Shown here: positions 42,535-51,024 of the stretch, piece after piece | How positions within the stretch are numbered: the stretch's first letter is position 1 | How the letters are laid out: every line of letters begins with the position of its first letter | DNA from: Eggerthellaceae bacterium | GTDB lineage: Bacteria > Actinomycetota > Coriobacteriia > Coriobacteriales > Eggerthellaceae | Assembly (NCBI GenBank): GCA_009782605.1 | Contig: WRIR01000001.1 | Span: 62,001 to 126,000 of the forward strand | Direction of reading: 5' to 3' | DNA: 64,000 nt | Notes under the pieces: model-generated | What the model was told of the DNA's origin: nothing | What the model saw: only the letters and a program-made list of their open reading frames with translations | The model's database searches: none | Program-made: the position numbers and the translations under genes

Positions 42535-42698
42535 TCAGGCAGTATAACACCTGGCATACCGAAAGCTGCTGGGGAATGCCTTTCAAAAAAGCATGAGTCC
42601 CGGCGCAGGGGGAACCGGGCTTTAGCAACACATCCTCCGACATGGCCGACTTTTATGAGGCGGCTCTCACTGCTTTGGTACCGTTGCGGCAAAGCCAG

Positions 42699-43181
42699 TC
42701 AGTCGATGAACTTCGGCGGCAGGGCGTCGCCCCCGATGGTCTCCAACACATGCTTGATCGACTGCCTCCCCTTCAAGACCATCAGCTTCGACGTCCCGTA
42801 GGCGAGCAGCTTGCCGTGGGTGTCTTTGACGCTCGCCTCGGTCAGGCAGATGCTCCGCCCCACCTTGAGCGACCTGCCCTCGGCGATTATCCTCCCCCTG
42901 TCGACCATGGACAGGTTGCTCACAGACAGGTCGATGGACGTGAAGCCGACGTCCTCGTCCAGCTCGCAGTATGCGGACCAGTAGGCGGCGGTGTCCAGGA
43001 TGGAGGAATAGGCCCCGCCATGGATCGCCCCGAAGGGGTTCATATGCTTCTTCTCCAACACGGTCTCCACCCTCGAATACCCTCTGCTCAGCTCACACAC
43101 CTCCATCGACAGGAGCTCGAAATAGGGCCCGCGGTTTATGAGCCTCAAAAGCGCCTCGACGTGCTTTGGGTTTACCTTCAT
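42699..43181 (-). CDS. PaaI-type hotdog thioesterase
   Basis: The 160-residue protein has the hotdog pattern NPFGAIHGGAYSSILDTAAYWSA with the catalytic-helix acidic residue, and strand SIDLSVSNLSMVDRGRIIAEGRSLKVGRSICLTEASVKDTHGKLLAYGTSKLMVL. It should hydrolyse an acyl-CoA thioester; the acyl group is unknown. Start ATG 43181 follows GGAAGGTGG. Confidence 0.85.
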   Translation of the reverse strand: MKVNPKHVEALLRLINRGPYFELLSMEVCELSRGYSRVETVLEKKHMNPFGAIHGGAYSSILDTAAYWSAYCELDEDVGFTSIDLSVSNLSMVDRGRIIAEGRSLKVGRSICLTEASVKDTHGKLLAYGTSKLMVLKGRQSIKHVLETIGGDALPPKFID

Positions 43182-43530
43182 CGCCACCTTCCTTCCGAAG
43201 GTGAGATTATAGCACGACCGCATGCGGCCCACGGCTCCGCCCCCGCAACCCTGCCCGACCTGTCGCGCTGCTCCCATCAACCAGGCCCCACCCCACAGCC
43301 CCACCCGACCTGCCGCGCTGCCCCAAAAACGGGGACGGCGTCCAATAAAGCACGGGCAAGCTCCTGCCTCCCGGCACTGGCCCAGAAAAAGCGCTTACGT
43401 CCTGAAAATTGCCAAGGCTAGCCATTTTACGTCCTTGTTTTAACCAAATTGAGCTAAAATAAGGACGTATTACTACACCAAGCGGAAGCCGGGCCGAAGA
43501 AGCCAAAGAGGGCGAGGGGGCAAACGGCAC
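43182..43530. promoter_or_regulatory. Divergent promoter region with a 15-bp inverted repeat
   Basis: The region has two copies of CCCGACCTGYCGCGCTGC (43254 and 43304) and an inverted repeat TACGTCCTTGTTTTA (43428-43442) / TAAAATAAGGACGTA (43455-43469), with a further TACGTCCT at 43396. The repeat is placed as an operator for the thioesterase gene on one side and the DUF2269 gene on the other. No gene seen. Confidence 0.5.
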
Positions 43531-44046
43531 ATGAAAAGGCTCTCCCCGAGAACAACGAGGGCCCTCAAGGCCCTTCACCTTGTGGGGGTCACCGTCTGGG
43601 TGAGCGGGGTCGTGTGCACGGGGGCAGTCGTGCTGGCCTTGTCTCAACAGGCTTCACAAGAGGGGATGCTGGCGCTCCTTTCCTTGGCCGAGCTTGCCGA
43701 CTACCTCCTGATAATACCCGGGGCCACGGCCTGCTACCTGCTCGGCACGGTTTACGGCCTCTTTACTGCCTGGGGTTTTGTCAGGCACCGGTGGGTGGCC
43801 GCCAAGTGGGTGCTGTACAACATCGCATGCATCCCCGCGATGGTTCTTGCCCTGCCTACTGTCAAGGCAATGAGGCAGCTCGTCCTTTTGAACGGGGCGG
43901 CCGCACCTTCTGTGCCAGGGTTTCAGGAAAAGCTTGTTCTGCTCGGCGCGTTGAGCGGCTACATCTTGGTCATTGCCACAGCCATTGCCCTTGTCTCGGT
44001 CTATAAGCCGTTTAGGAAAAAGAAGAATACCGAAACGGCGAAGTGA
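43531..44046 (+). CDS. DUF2269-like integral membrane protein
   Basis: The 171-residue protein has four membrane helices (about 12-36, 53-80, 88-108, 134-156) with the conserved LKALHLVGVTVWVSGVV start and the AAKWVLYN region seen in DUF2269 and related four-helix proteins. The first-helix histidine suggests haem or metal binding but that is not shown. It is a single gene; a basic tail ends it. Confidence 0.7.
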   Translation: MKRLSPRTTRALKALHLVGVTVWVSGVVCTGAVVLALSQQASQEGMLALLSLAELADYLLIIPGATACYLLGTVYGLFTAWGFVRHRWVAAKWVLYNIACIPAMVLALPTVKAMRQLVLLNGAAAPSVPGFQEKLVLLGALSGYILVIATAIALVSVYKPFRKKKNTETAK

Positions 44047-44302
44047 GGATGTGGGAGGAAGACGAAACAAGTTCGGGGCAAGCTTTGTAGGATTCCAGGA
44101 TCGGCAACTGACAACCAAGCGAATCGCCCTCTTGCCGCACGGCCCCTTATCACATGTTCTTGCCTTTTTGACACAGTGCGTAAGCGTGTTTGCGTGACGC
44201 TGCGAATACGAGGCAAAAGTTCGATATACTCAATTCTCAAAAACCTATAGGTGGTATAGTTATTGTGTGCCTTTGATCTATGCCTGAAGGGAGTTGATAA
44301 CT

Positions 44303-44632
44303 ATGAGCAGCACACCAACCCAACAAAGCATCCTGTTGAGAAACAAAGTATTTGAGCACCGTGAGAAGATAGCAGAATTGGCTCAGAGATACGGGTTCAA
44401 AAACCTTGCTTTATTCGGATCCGTGGCTCGTGGTGACGCAACCGATAACAGCGACATCGATATGTTGGTTGATTACGTAGACGATTACGTTTACTACGAC
44501 TGGGGAATAGCAGGCTTCAAAGTGAGTCTAGACGATCTGCTGGAAGAGGACATCGGTGTTGTTGCGCGCATTGATGTTAAGGACAACAGAAAAGAGTACA
44601 TCCTAAACAGTCAGACAATAAAGGTGATTTAG
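44303..44632 (+). CDS. Minimal nucleotidyltransferase (MNT) antitoxin-type protein
   Basis: The 109-residue protein has the nucleotidyltransferase motif LFGSVARGDATDNSDIDMLVDY (GSxxRGx..SDxD). In MNT-HEPN pairs this protein silences the HEPN toxin by AMPylation. The following gene is a truncated HEPN partner, consistent with that pairing. I start at ATG 44303. Confidence 0.82.
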   Translation: MSSTPTQQSILLRNKVFEHREKIAELAQRYGFKNLALFGSVARGDATDNSDIDMLVDYVDDYVYYDWGIAGFKVSLDDLLEEDIGVVARIDVKDNRKEYILNSQTIKVI

Positions 44633-44746
44633 ATGGCGCCGAAAGACGATACCTTATATCTCCAAGACGCATTGGAGGCAATCAACAAGATCGAGCGATT
44701 CCTTTCCAGCAAAACTCGAGACGAATTTGTAGATGACGACTTGTAA
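44633..44746 (+). pseudogene. Truncated HEPN (HepT-like) toxin fragment
   Basis: The 37-codon frame starting right after the MNT stop reads MAPKDDTLYLQDALEAINKI then ERFLSSKTRDEFVDDDL, the first helix of a HepT/DUF86 toxin. It breaks off before the RNase motif. The stop TAA lies inside a TTGTAAATGCCA motif that recurs in this island. It cannot be an active toxin. Confidence 0.65.
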
Positions 44747-45040
44747 ATGCCACGCGCTGGACGCGGGATTGCGGATTGGACCAGCTATCCTGAGCTGCTG
44801 GAGGCAGCAGGCCGCAAAACGGTGCTTGCAGGGACAGGGCTTGGGCACCATGCGTCCGATTGCGCCCTCAGGAGCCTCGGCCAAGGCGACCTGAAGGCAG
44901 TAGGAGAGCATCTGTCCGTCCGTCAAATCTCAAGGCTACAGGCATCACCAAAAGCGTGGTGCACAAGGCCAGACCTACGTCGTAGCACATGATAGATGGA
45001 TGAATTATACGTACCCTTGTCCATGGGTGTCAAGCACTTC
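44747..45040. other. Gene-free stretch in the accessory island
   Basis: Open frames on both strands here match nothing I recognise. The only structure is a copy of the half-palindrome TACGTACCCTTGTCC at 45008-45022, also found at 30154-30168. Confidence 0.4.
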
Positions 45041-45355
45041 TCACTGCCTCAGTACGAATGATTGATAGGTGATTGGACATCGCCTTAGAAAAGCAAACAG
45101 TCTTGAGAATTGTTGTCTACGCTCATCAATAGTTTGTTCCGCCCAATCACCCTCTCGGCGAATCATTGGCATGGCATGCAGGGCAGTGCTTGGTTTGTAG
45201 GCAGTGTGTCTCAGCGTTTCTTCGAGTCTGTCCAGCTCCAGTTTTATTGATTCACTTTGATTGTGGAATAGCAAGGTCAAACCATAGTAAGTGGCATTGG
45301 GGTCAAACCCTTTGAAGCTCCCCGTCTCATCGACGAAGATGCTGAGTGTTGACAA
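45041..45355 (-). pseudogene. Truncated DUF3800 protein
   Basis: The 104-residue frame starts with SIFVDETGSFKG and continues with YYGLTLLFHNQ, the opening of DUF3800 (RNase H-like fold, first acidic residues in DETG). The family is usually over 200 residues; this copy stops after FAFLRRCPITYQSFVLRQ, so the later catalytic part is missing. Confidence 0.6.
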
Positions 45356-45646
45356 TATCCCTCCAATAGAAATGGCGGGGAACTATCCCCGCCTTCGGTG
45401 GGTCCAGATCTTTCGACCAACCCATGCTGTAATTATACAATACAGCACAGCTTATAAGACCCTTACTTCTAGCCAATCTGGTTACAGATTCCACAAAATG
45501 AACAAGTTTGCAACCATTTGGAGGAAAATTCGTTCCAGAGGCCATGTATTCGGTTTGTAAATGTCATGCTTTACCTGCACTTCAATAGTTTATGTCTATG
45601 AACTTAGTCTAGATCCTGATATCTCCCCGCGACCAACTGGTGCGTG

Positions 45647-45693
45647 CACCAAAAGTGCCAGGCAATTGTTAAATTATCTGGCACTTTTTGGTG
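45647..45693. repeat. Imperfect 15-bp inverted repeat
   Basis: CACCAAAAGTGCCAG (45647-45661) faces CTGGCACTTTTTGGTG (45678-45693), one base longer. It sits in the 574-bp gene-free stretch 45356-45929 and could be a terminator or a short mobile repeat. Confidence 0.55.
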
Positions 45694-45825
45694 TGGGTGC
45701 AGATTGAAGTTTGCATTTCGAGTCAGAGGAGCAGCTAGATGTCGAGAAATCCTCATAAGCTTAGATTTTGTGGGAACCCTGAATGGGGTTATAGGCGGTA
45801 TAATAGCAGTAAGCAAACTCTCAGG

Positions 45826-45850
45826 ATTTGTGAGAAGGCTTCTCACAAAT
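45826..45850. promoter_or_regulatory. Operator-like inverted repeat upstream of the AbiEii-like pair
   Basis: ATTTGTGAGAA and TTCTCACAAAT face each other with a three-base gap, 80 bp before the first gene of the pair. This is a good candidate binding site for autoregulation. Confidence 0.55.
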
Positions 45851-45929
45851 ATGACAATGGAGCTTGAGTATATGCTAAGCAGAGGTGTCAGCTGCATCGA
45901 CATCTAGCCGGTATAAGGAGACAACCGTT

Positions 45930-46238
45930 GTGGACAAAGTGTTTTATCGAGACATAAAGCCATATCATACCCCGAGAAGCCTCATGAATCTTAAAGGTCC
46001 CTCTCGCGGTGTACTTGAGGTGCCTCACTCGCTCCTATGGAACTCGATGGATAGCGTTGACCTGGATATCCCTGGTGGAATCCCAATGGCGTACCAGGCT
46101 ATCTTAAGTGAAGGGACTCCCGACGAACAAGAAAGCCTGCTGAACAGAGAAGTTCTCTTAGCGTATTGGCATGACCTTATGCTTCCAGCTAGAGTGAGGA
46201 CTTTATGGGAAACTAGATTCCCTGCCTTGAAGAGTTAA
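45930..46238 (+). CDS. Partner protein of AbiEii-like nucleotidyltransferase
   Basis: The 102-residue frame starts at GTG 45930 after AAGGAG. It reads VDKVFYRDIKPYHTPRSLMN and later LSEGTPDEQESLLNREVLLAYWHDLMLPARVRTLWETRFPAL. I do not recognise a DNA-binding fold, but it lies two bases before the nucleotidyltransferase and is probably its cognate antitoxin, since these toxins come in coupled pairs. Confidence 0.62.
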   Translation: MDKVFYRDIKPYHTPRSLMNLKGPSRGVLEVPHSLLWNSMDSVDLDIPGGIPMAYQAILSEGTPDEQESLLNREVLLAYWHDLMLPARVRTLWETRFPALKS

Positions 46239-46240
46239 AA

Positions 46241-46888
46241 ATGGAGCAGATTGAGCTGGCCCAGCGCGAGATAACCAAGGCTGCCCTCAGCTTTATTACT
46301 GATTCTGATTTTGCCTTGGCCGGTTCTGGCGCAATTCGAGAGCATGGACTGATCAACCGACCTACTGAGGATATCGACTTATTCACTACAGACATGGATC
46401 CAGCAAGCTTTGACAGGAATGTCGATCTGATAATTGATGGACTTGCTTCAAACGGCTACCGAGTGATGCCAAGACAGCGAGCCGAGCGCTTCGCTCGCCT
46501 AATTGTTGGAAAAGACAATCTGATAGTTAACATCGACTTGGGAGTGGACTGGCGTGAAAACCAGCCTGTCGTCATGGATATCGGACCGGTGCTAAACAGG
46601 AAAGATGCCGTTGCCAGCAAGGCATCAACGCTATTTAGCCGTACAGAAGCAAGGGACTTCCTGGATGTTGACAGGATTCGCACATCTGGCTACTACTCGG
46701 ACGATGAATTGTTGGACATGATCCGATGTCGAGATTTAGGTTTTGATCTAGATGTGTTCATCCAATTGCTCAAATACGTTGACAGGCTCAAGCCGTATCA
46801 AGTCAATGCTTATGGGGTCAGTGCAGAGCAATTGGATGAGGTTAAGGCCAGATTCAACGCTTGGGTCGAGACGCTCAGGAAGCTCTAG
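46241..46888 (+). CDS. AbiEii/AbiGii-family nucleotidyltransferase (toxin-type)
   Basis: The 215-residue protein has the motif LAGSGAIREHGLINRPTEDIDLFT, the G[G/S]xAL..HG..R.TxDIDLF pattern of AbiEii nucleotidyltransferases, then a strand IVNIDLGVDW carrying a further acid. AbiEii proteins act as toxins in abortive infection by adding nucleotides to tRNA or another target. It is followed by a copy of the island's recurring motif at 46921. It appears complete. Confidence 0.78.
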   Translation: MEQIELAQREITKAALSFITDSDFALAGSGAIREHGLINRPTEDIDLFTTDMDPASFDRNVDLIIDGLASNGYRVMPRQRAERFARLIVGKDNLIVNIDLGVDWRENQPVVMDIGPVLNRKDAVASKASTLFSRTEARDFLDVDRIRTSGYYSDDELLDMIRCRDLGFDLDVFIQLLKYVDRLKPYQVNAYGVSAEQLDEVKARFNAWVETLRKL

Positions 46889-47343
46889 CTTCACAACTCA
46901 TCTTTAGAGTCGGTATCTTTCTGTACATGCCACGCGAATGATGCAATTTTGGTTAGTCTACCTGCACATCTTTACAAATCATTTATCGCCACTACGACCG
47001 CTGGTGCGGGTATCCCGTACCGAGTATTCGGACGAGCTGGGAGCATCTATCCGACAGCTCAAGGAAACAGACTAGCATCTGTTTGGAGAAAGAATCGGTT
47101 TTGTGCTGGTTAGGTAAACTTGTAAATGCCATACATGACCTGCATTTTTCCGCTTATACTTTTAATCCAGATCCTATAATTCCCCCGCCTCCAGCACACC
47201 CTGATGGGCTGTAGACCCACCGGAGTGTGCTGTTTATCGGGTCACAGGATTTGGAGGCATACGCACACGAAGACACGAACCAATCCAGGCACCCCTATCC
47301 CTGTACTCTGCTAGAATACCGATACGAGGGAAAGGATGGCACA
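46889..47343. other. Gene-free stretch with tRNA-end-like sequence and hairpin
   Basis: It contains two copies of the island motif (46921, 47120), then AATTCCCCCGCCTCCA (47178-47193), which looks like the 3' end of a tRNA or tmRNA, and a two-part hairpin (CAGCACAC/GTGTGCTG, inner TGGG/CCCA, 47192-47232). No complete RNA gene can be built from it. Confidence 0.45.
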
Positions 47344-48795
47344 GTGGGCAACGAGACAAAGGGCCAAGCCGGGGCGGCAGCCAAGAACCGCCGCCTGTCT
47401 GTTGTCGTCTTCGCCCTGTTCTTCTCGTGGCTTTTAGCCTTTCCCTTTGAAGGCCAGGTGCTCTACGCCATCACCGGCTACTACGGCGTCTCGGCCCAGT
47501 CCCTCGTGTTCGAGGCGCTGGCATCCCATTTCGCAGGCCTGGTTGCCTGCGGCTTCCTCGTCAAGAGCCTGCGGGCGGCAAAAAGGCTCATACTGTTCTC
47601 CGTCGCCTTCTGCGCCGGGGCCACGGGCGTGTTCTTCTTCCCGCCCTCGTTCCTGTGGACGGCAGCCTTGCTCTCAGCGGCTTTCCTCGTCGGCGCCTGT
47701 GTCGCAGCATGGGGCTTTTACTTCAAGGGCTGCACACCGAAAGACAGCCGCATCAAGACGATAGCAGACTGCCTCATCTTCTCTAATGTGGCGATGATAC
47801 TCTTAAACCTTGCGGCCATCCATGTCTCACCGCAGGCCGGACTGGCGTCTTCCCTCTTCGTGCTCGCCGCCGCCTTCCTGTTCGCGCTCAGGCTCCCCCA
47901 TGAGGACTTGTCGAAGCCAACCGCTGCCCCATCCGCCTCCGGGGGCGGAGCAGCCTCTGTCGACAAGTCTGGCACCCTCGCGTTCCTTTGCCTCTTCATC
48001 GTAGTCATCACTATCAATTCCGGGCTGATGTATCAGGTGGTGAACCCCGCCTTCTCCCACCTGAAGCTGCTGGCAAGCTGGTATTGGGCCGTGCCCTATA
48101 TCGCCGCGCTGTTCGTTATGCGCAACCTGCCCCGCACGGCCAACCGGGCCTATATCCTCTATGTGGCCATAGCCATGATCGGTTTCTCCTACATTGCCTT
48201 CCTCGTGCTGGGGCGCTCGTGGGCGGACTACCTCGTGGTCAACACCCTGCTTTTGGGCGCCTGCGGCATCTACGACCTGTTCTGGTGGAGCATACTGGGG
48301 GAAATGCTGGAGCACCACAAGAACCCCTCAAGGATAATCGGGGTCGGGCTTGCCGCCAATGTGGGCGGGGTCTTCTTAGGTGGGCTTATCGGAAACGCCA
48401 TCACCGCAGGAAGCGGGCAGGCACAGGACCACACCCTGCTGGCACTGGGGGTGGTGTGCGTCACGCTGGCTATGCTCCCGCCCCTGCACAGCCGACTGGC
48501 AAAACTGCTCAAAGGCCATGTCTATCTGACCACGTTCTTGGAAATGCCCGTACAGGAGCAGGCAAGGCGGATAAACGAGCTCGACTTGGTCGAGCGGCTC
48601 ACCGAACGCGAGCACGAGGTCATGCTCCTGCTCGTCAACGGCAGGACGAACAGAGAGATTGCAGACGAGCTGTTTGTCGTCGAGCGAACCGTCAAATACC
48701 ACGCGAGCAACATATACGCCAAAACCGGGGTCTCAAGCCGCACCGAGCTGGCAAGCCTTATCCTGGGAAGGCCGGAGGCACCCTCCGGGCCCTAG
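47344..48795 (+). CDS. Membrane LuxR-family regulator
   Basis: The 483-residue protein (start GTG 47344 after GGAAAGG) has about twelve hydrophobic segments from 20 to 400 and a C-terminal LuxR helix-turn-helix (LDLVERLTEREHEVMLLLVNGRTNREIADELFVVERTVKYHASNIYAKTGVSSRTELASLIL). It is the same type as the regulator at 24321. Its target is not clear: the next gene is an unknown membrane protein, and the nearby oxidoreductase faces the other way with its own MalT-like regulator. Confidence 0.84.
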   Translation: MGNETKGQAGAAAKNRRLSVVVFALFFSWLLAFPFEGQVLYAITGYYGVSAQSLVFEALASHFAGLVACGFLVKSLRAAKRLILFSVAFCAGATGVFFFPPSFLWTAALLSAAFLVGACVAAWGFYFKGCTPKDSRIKTIADCLIFSNVAMILLNLAAIHVSPQAGLASSLFVLAAAFLFALRLPHEDLSKPTAAPSASGGGAASVDKSGTLAFLCLFIVVITINSGLMYQVVNPAFSHLKLLASWYWAVPYIAALFVMRNLPRTANRAYILYVAIAMIGFSYIAFLVLGRSWADYLVVNTLLLGACGIYDLFWWSILGEMLEHHKNPSRIIGVGLAANVGGVFLGGLIGNAITAGSGQAQDHTLLALGVVCVTLAMLPPLHSRLAKLLKGHVYLTTFLEMPVQEQARRINELDLVERLTEREHEVMLLLVNGRTNREIADELFVVERTVKYHASNIYAKTGVSSRTELASLILGRPEAPSGP

Positions 48796-48810
48796 CAGCC
48801 TCATTTTTTC

Positions 48811-48841
48811 AAAAAGACTGTACTTTAGTACAGGGTTTTTC
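48811..48841 (+). terminator. Intrinsic terminator after the LuxR gene
   Basis: AAAAAGACTGTAC-TTTA-GTACAGGGTTTTTC: a six-bp GC/AT stem extended by A-T pairs, with a T-run on the plus strand 16 bases after the stop. Confidence 0.72.
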
Positions 48842-48940
48842 TTGCCCCTATGACGCACAATACTCCCAAACCACAGTCAAGGCAGGGATTGACGACACGG
48901 AATCGAGGCTTGGGCTCAAGGCTCGGGGGAAGGAGCGGAA

Positions 48941-49555
48941 ATGGACAATCAGTATGGCAGGGCAGGGCTGGTCGGGTACGCGCCGAGGATCGACGACACG
49001 GGACTGACGGACAAGCAGGGCAACGAGAGCAGAACCCTGCTCATCGCCGCCTTCGTCTCGCTGCCTATCCTCGTGGCCGCGTTCCAGGTAGCCGCCTTCT
49101 TCTACACGCAGTACTCGCGGCTGCTGTGGCTGGTTATCGGCATCGTGCTGGGCATCGTCTTCATGATAGCCCTCCTCGTACAGTCGGCGAAGCGCAGGCA
49201 GGCCGTCGACTTCGAGGGCGAGCTCGTCAAGAAGGACGTGCGGAAGAAGTCGAGCGGCGACCCGGAGAACGGCATGGTGGAGACCTACTACCTCCACTCG
49301 CTCGTTTTCAGCGGCACAGACGGGAAAACACACAAGCATTCGGAGAGGCAAGGGGCGAAAGAGCCGGCGGGGAACTCCTGGCCCGGGTACCTGCAGGTCG
49401 GCGACAGGGTGCGCTACCACGCGAAGCTGGACTACTTCGAGAAGTACGACAAGTCGCGCGACAGCCTGCTTCCCTGCGTCGAGTGTCGCAGCTTCTTCGA
49501 CATTGCGCTGGACAGCTGCCCGCACTGCAACACGGCGGCAGTCAGGCCCCGGTAA
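48941..49555 (+). CDS. Two-helix membrane protein with C-terminal zinc ribbon
   Basis: The 204-residue protein has two adjacent membrane helices (about 33-54 and 62-83), a cytoplasmic beta-rich region (VDFEGELVKKDVRKKS...YYLHSLVFSGTDGKTHKHSE...GDRVRYHAKLDYFEKYD) like DUF3592-type domains, and a terminal zinc ribbon (CVECRSFFDIALDSCPHC). I do not recognise a named family. It is convergent with the TorD-like gene. Confidence 0.65.
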   Translation: MDNQYGRAGLVGYAPRIDDTGLTDKQGNESRTLLIAAFVSLPILVAAFQVAAFFYTQYSRLLWLVIGIVLGIVFMIALLVQSAKRRQAVDFEGELVKKDVRKKSSGDPENGMVETYYLHSLVFSGTDGKTHKHSERQGAKEPAGNSWPGYLQVGDRVRYHAKLDYFEKYDKSRDSLLPCVECRSFFDIALDSCPHCNTAAVRPR

Positions 49556-50258
49556 GGCCGTAGCCCTCCTGCAGGGCACAGCAGAGGTGGCCGACAGCTT
49601 GATAGGCCGGATGCTGCGCCGAGGCGACAAGCATGTCCCCCAGAGGCTGGAGCCATTTGGAGAGGTGCCTGGCTTTGAACTCGTCGAAGAGGGCGGCGTT
49701 GCCTGCCAGGTGCCCTTCCTGCCCTTCCTGTCCTTTCGACAGGAGCTCGATGCGCTGCCTCAGCAAAAAGGCCGCAAAGTCCAGCTGAACGCCGAAATGG
49801 TCGCCGGATTCGTTGAAGTCGGAGTTTTGTGTGAGCCCCGCCTGGCGGTAGAGGCGTTCCGCGTCGAGTGCCGCCGGGTTGACGAAGAGCACGGGCCGCT
49901 CCCCCTTCCTACCTCTGAGCTCATAGAGGAAAAGAGCCTCGTATATCCGCAGCACCGGGTGCTCGGGATGGGCAAAGAGCCTCGTGTATTCTACGCGCAG
50001 GGCTTTGAGCAGGGCTTCCGGACCGCCGCCCCGCATCGTGCCCAGAAGCCCATGCGCCCCGGTGTCATCAAGCGCAAGCTCGGCAAGTATCTGGGAGATG
50101 TCAAGGGCCACGGTACCCTCTGCCAGCCCCGCCGCGAGCTCGGTGCTTGGCCGACGGAAGAAGAGGGCGAGTATCTGGGCGAGGTCTGCCTGCGAGGCAA
50201 GGCGGCCCACCTCACCAAGGCCCTCGCCAAGGCTGTCTTGAGTTTCATCAATATCCAC
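49542..50258 (-). CDS. TorD-like molybdoenzyme chaperone
   Basis: The 238-residue all-helical protein has the TorD/DmsD features LRVEYTRLFAHPEHPVLRIYEALFL and DHFGVQLDFAAFLLRQ. These chaperones bind the Tat signal of molybdopterin enzymes until the cofactor is in. It follows the oxidoreductase and its iron-sulfur subunit in the same direction, so it should serve that enzyme. Start is probably GTG 50258 after GAGGGG. It overlaps the end of the plus-strand membrane protein gene by 14 bases. Confidence 0.82.
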   Translation of the reverse strand: MDIDETQDSLGEGLGEVGRLASQADLAQILALFFRRPSTELAAGLAEGTVALDISQILAELALDDTGAHGLLGTMRGGGPEALLKALRVEYTRLFAHPEHPVLRIYEALFLYELRGRKGERPVLFVNPAALDAERLYRQAGLTQNSDFNESGDHFGVQLDFAAFLLRQRIELLSKGQEGQEGHLAGNAALFDEFKARHLSKWLQPLGDMLVASAQHPAYQAVGHLCCALQEGYGLTGA

Positions 50259-50393
50259 GTCGTTCCCCTCTCGAAACAAGGGCGGCACACAGGCCGACAC
50301 ACAGGCTGACACTTTCCCAGGCGGCCCGCCCCGCCTCCCCGCACACAGGCAGGGAGGCATACAGGCAGGCAGGGCGCCGCGTCGGCTGCCAGT

Positions 50394-51011
50394 TTACCTG
50401 ATATAGACCGTTGAGGGCGAGGTGCCTTCCTCTTCAAGGAGCGAGAAGGTCTCCTTGCCGGCAATATAGCGGGAGATGTCGCTTTGGGGGTCGTCCAGGT
50501 CGCCCCATACGCGGCAGCGCGCCAGGCAAAGCTCCATGCAGGCCGGCTCCGCGCCACGCGCCAGGCGGTGGGCGCAGAAGTCGCACTTGCCCGTCTTGCC
50601 TTCCTCGTGCGCAGGGGCGTCCTCGTCGCCCAGGGGGAAGTCCGTCTGGTATTCCGGTGCGCCGTCGATGAAGACCCGGACCTCGTAAGGGCAGGCCACG
50701 ATGCACGACTGGCAGCCCATACACAGTTCGGGGTCTATGATGACGGTGCCGTTCTCAAGCTTCTGGGAGGCCCCGGTGCCGCAAGCCGCCACGCATGGGG
50801 CGCGGTCACAGTGCTGGCAGGTCGTGGGGACAAACCCGATGGACAGGTCATGGGGGTAGGTGCCGACCGCCGCCTCGGCGTCTTGCCCCTCGTTCATGTC
50901 CACACGGCTCCACCAGACACCGTCGGGCAGGTTGTTGTTTGACTTGCAGGCAACCAGGCACGCCTTGCAGCCGATGCACTTGCCCACATCTATAGCCATT
51001 GCGAGTCTCAT
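50394..51011 (-). CDS. DmsB-like four-cluster ferredoxin subunit
   Basis: The 205-residue protein has four cysteine groups for [4Fe-4S] clusters: CIGCKACLVACKSNN, CQHCDRAPCVAAC, CMGCQSCIVACPYE, and CDFCAHRLARGAEPACMELC. It is the electron-transfer subunit of the molybdopterin enzyme encoded 13 bases upstream. It lacks a signal and would be exported with that enzyme. Confidence 0.9.
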   Translation of the reverse strand: MRLAMAIDVGKCIGCKACLVACKSNNNLPDGVWWSRVDMNEGQDAEAAVGTYPHDLSIGFVPTTCQHCDRAPCVAACGTGASQKLENGTVIIDPELCMGCQSCIVACPYEVRVFIDGAPEYQTDFPLGDEDAPAHEEGKTGKCDFCAHRLARGAEPACMELCLARCRVWGDLDDPQSDISRYIAGKETFSLLEEEGTSPSTVYIR

Positions 51012-51024
51012 AGTATCCTCCTCT

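Noticed and set aside
44747-44992. 81-residue plus-strand open frame after the HEPN fragment
   Set aside because: It starts inside the recurring motif, has no ribosome site and no domain.
45644-45907. 87-residue plus-strand open frame before the AbiEii-like pair
   Set aside because: It contains the inverted repeat and the operator-like site, and the following gene has a better start of its own.
47163-47232. Possible tmRNA or tRNA gene end
   Set aside because: Only a 3'-end-like stretch and a hairpin are visible; no acceptor partner, T-loop consensus or anticodon arm can be built, so I list it only as an island feature.
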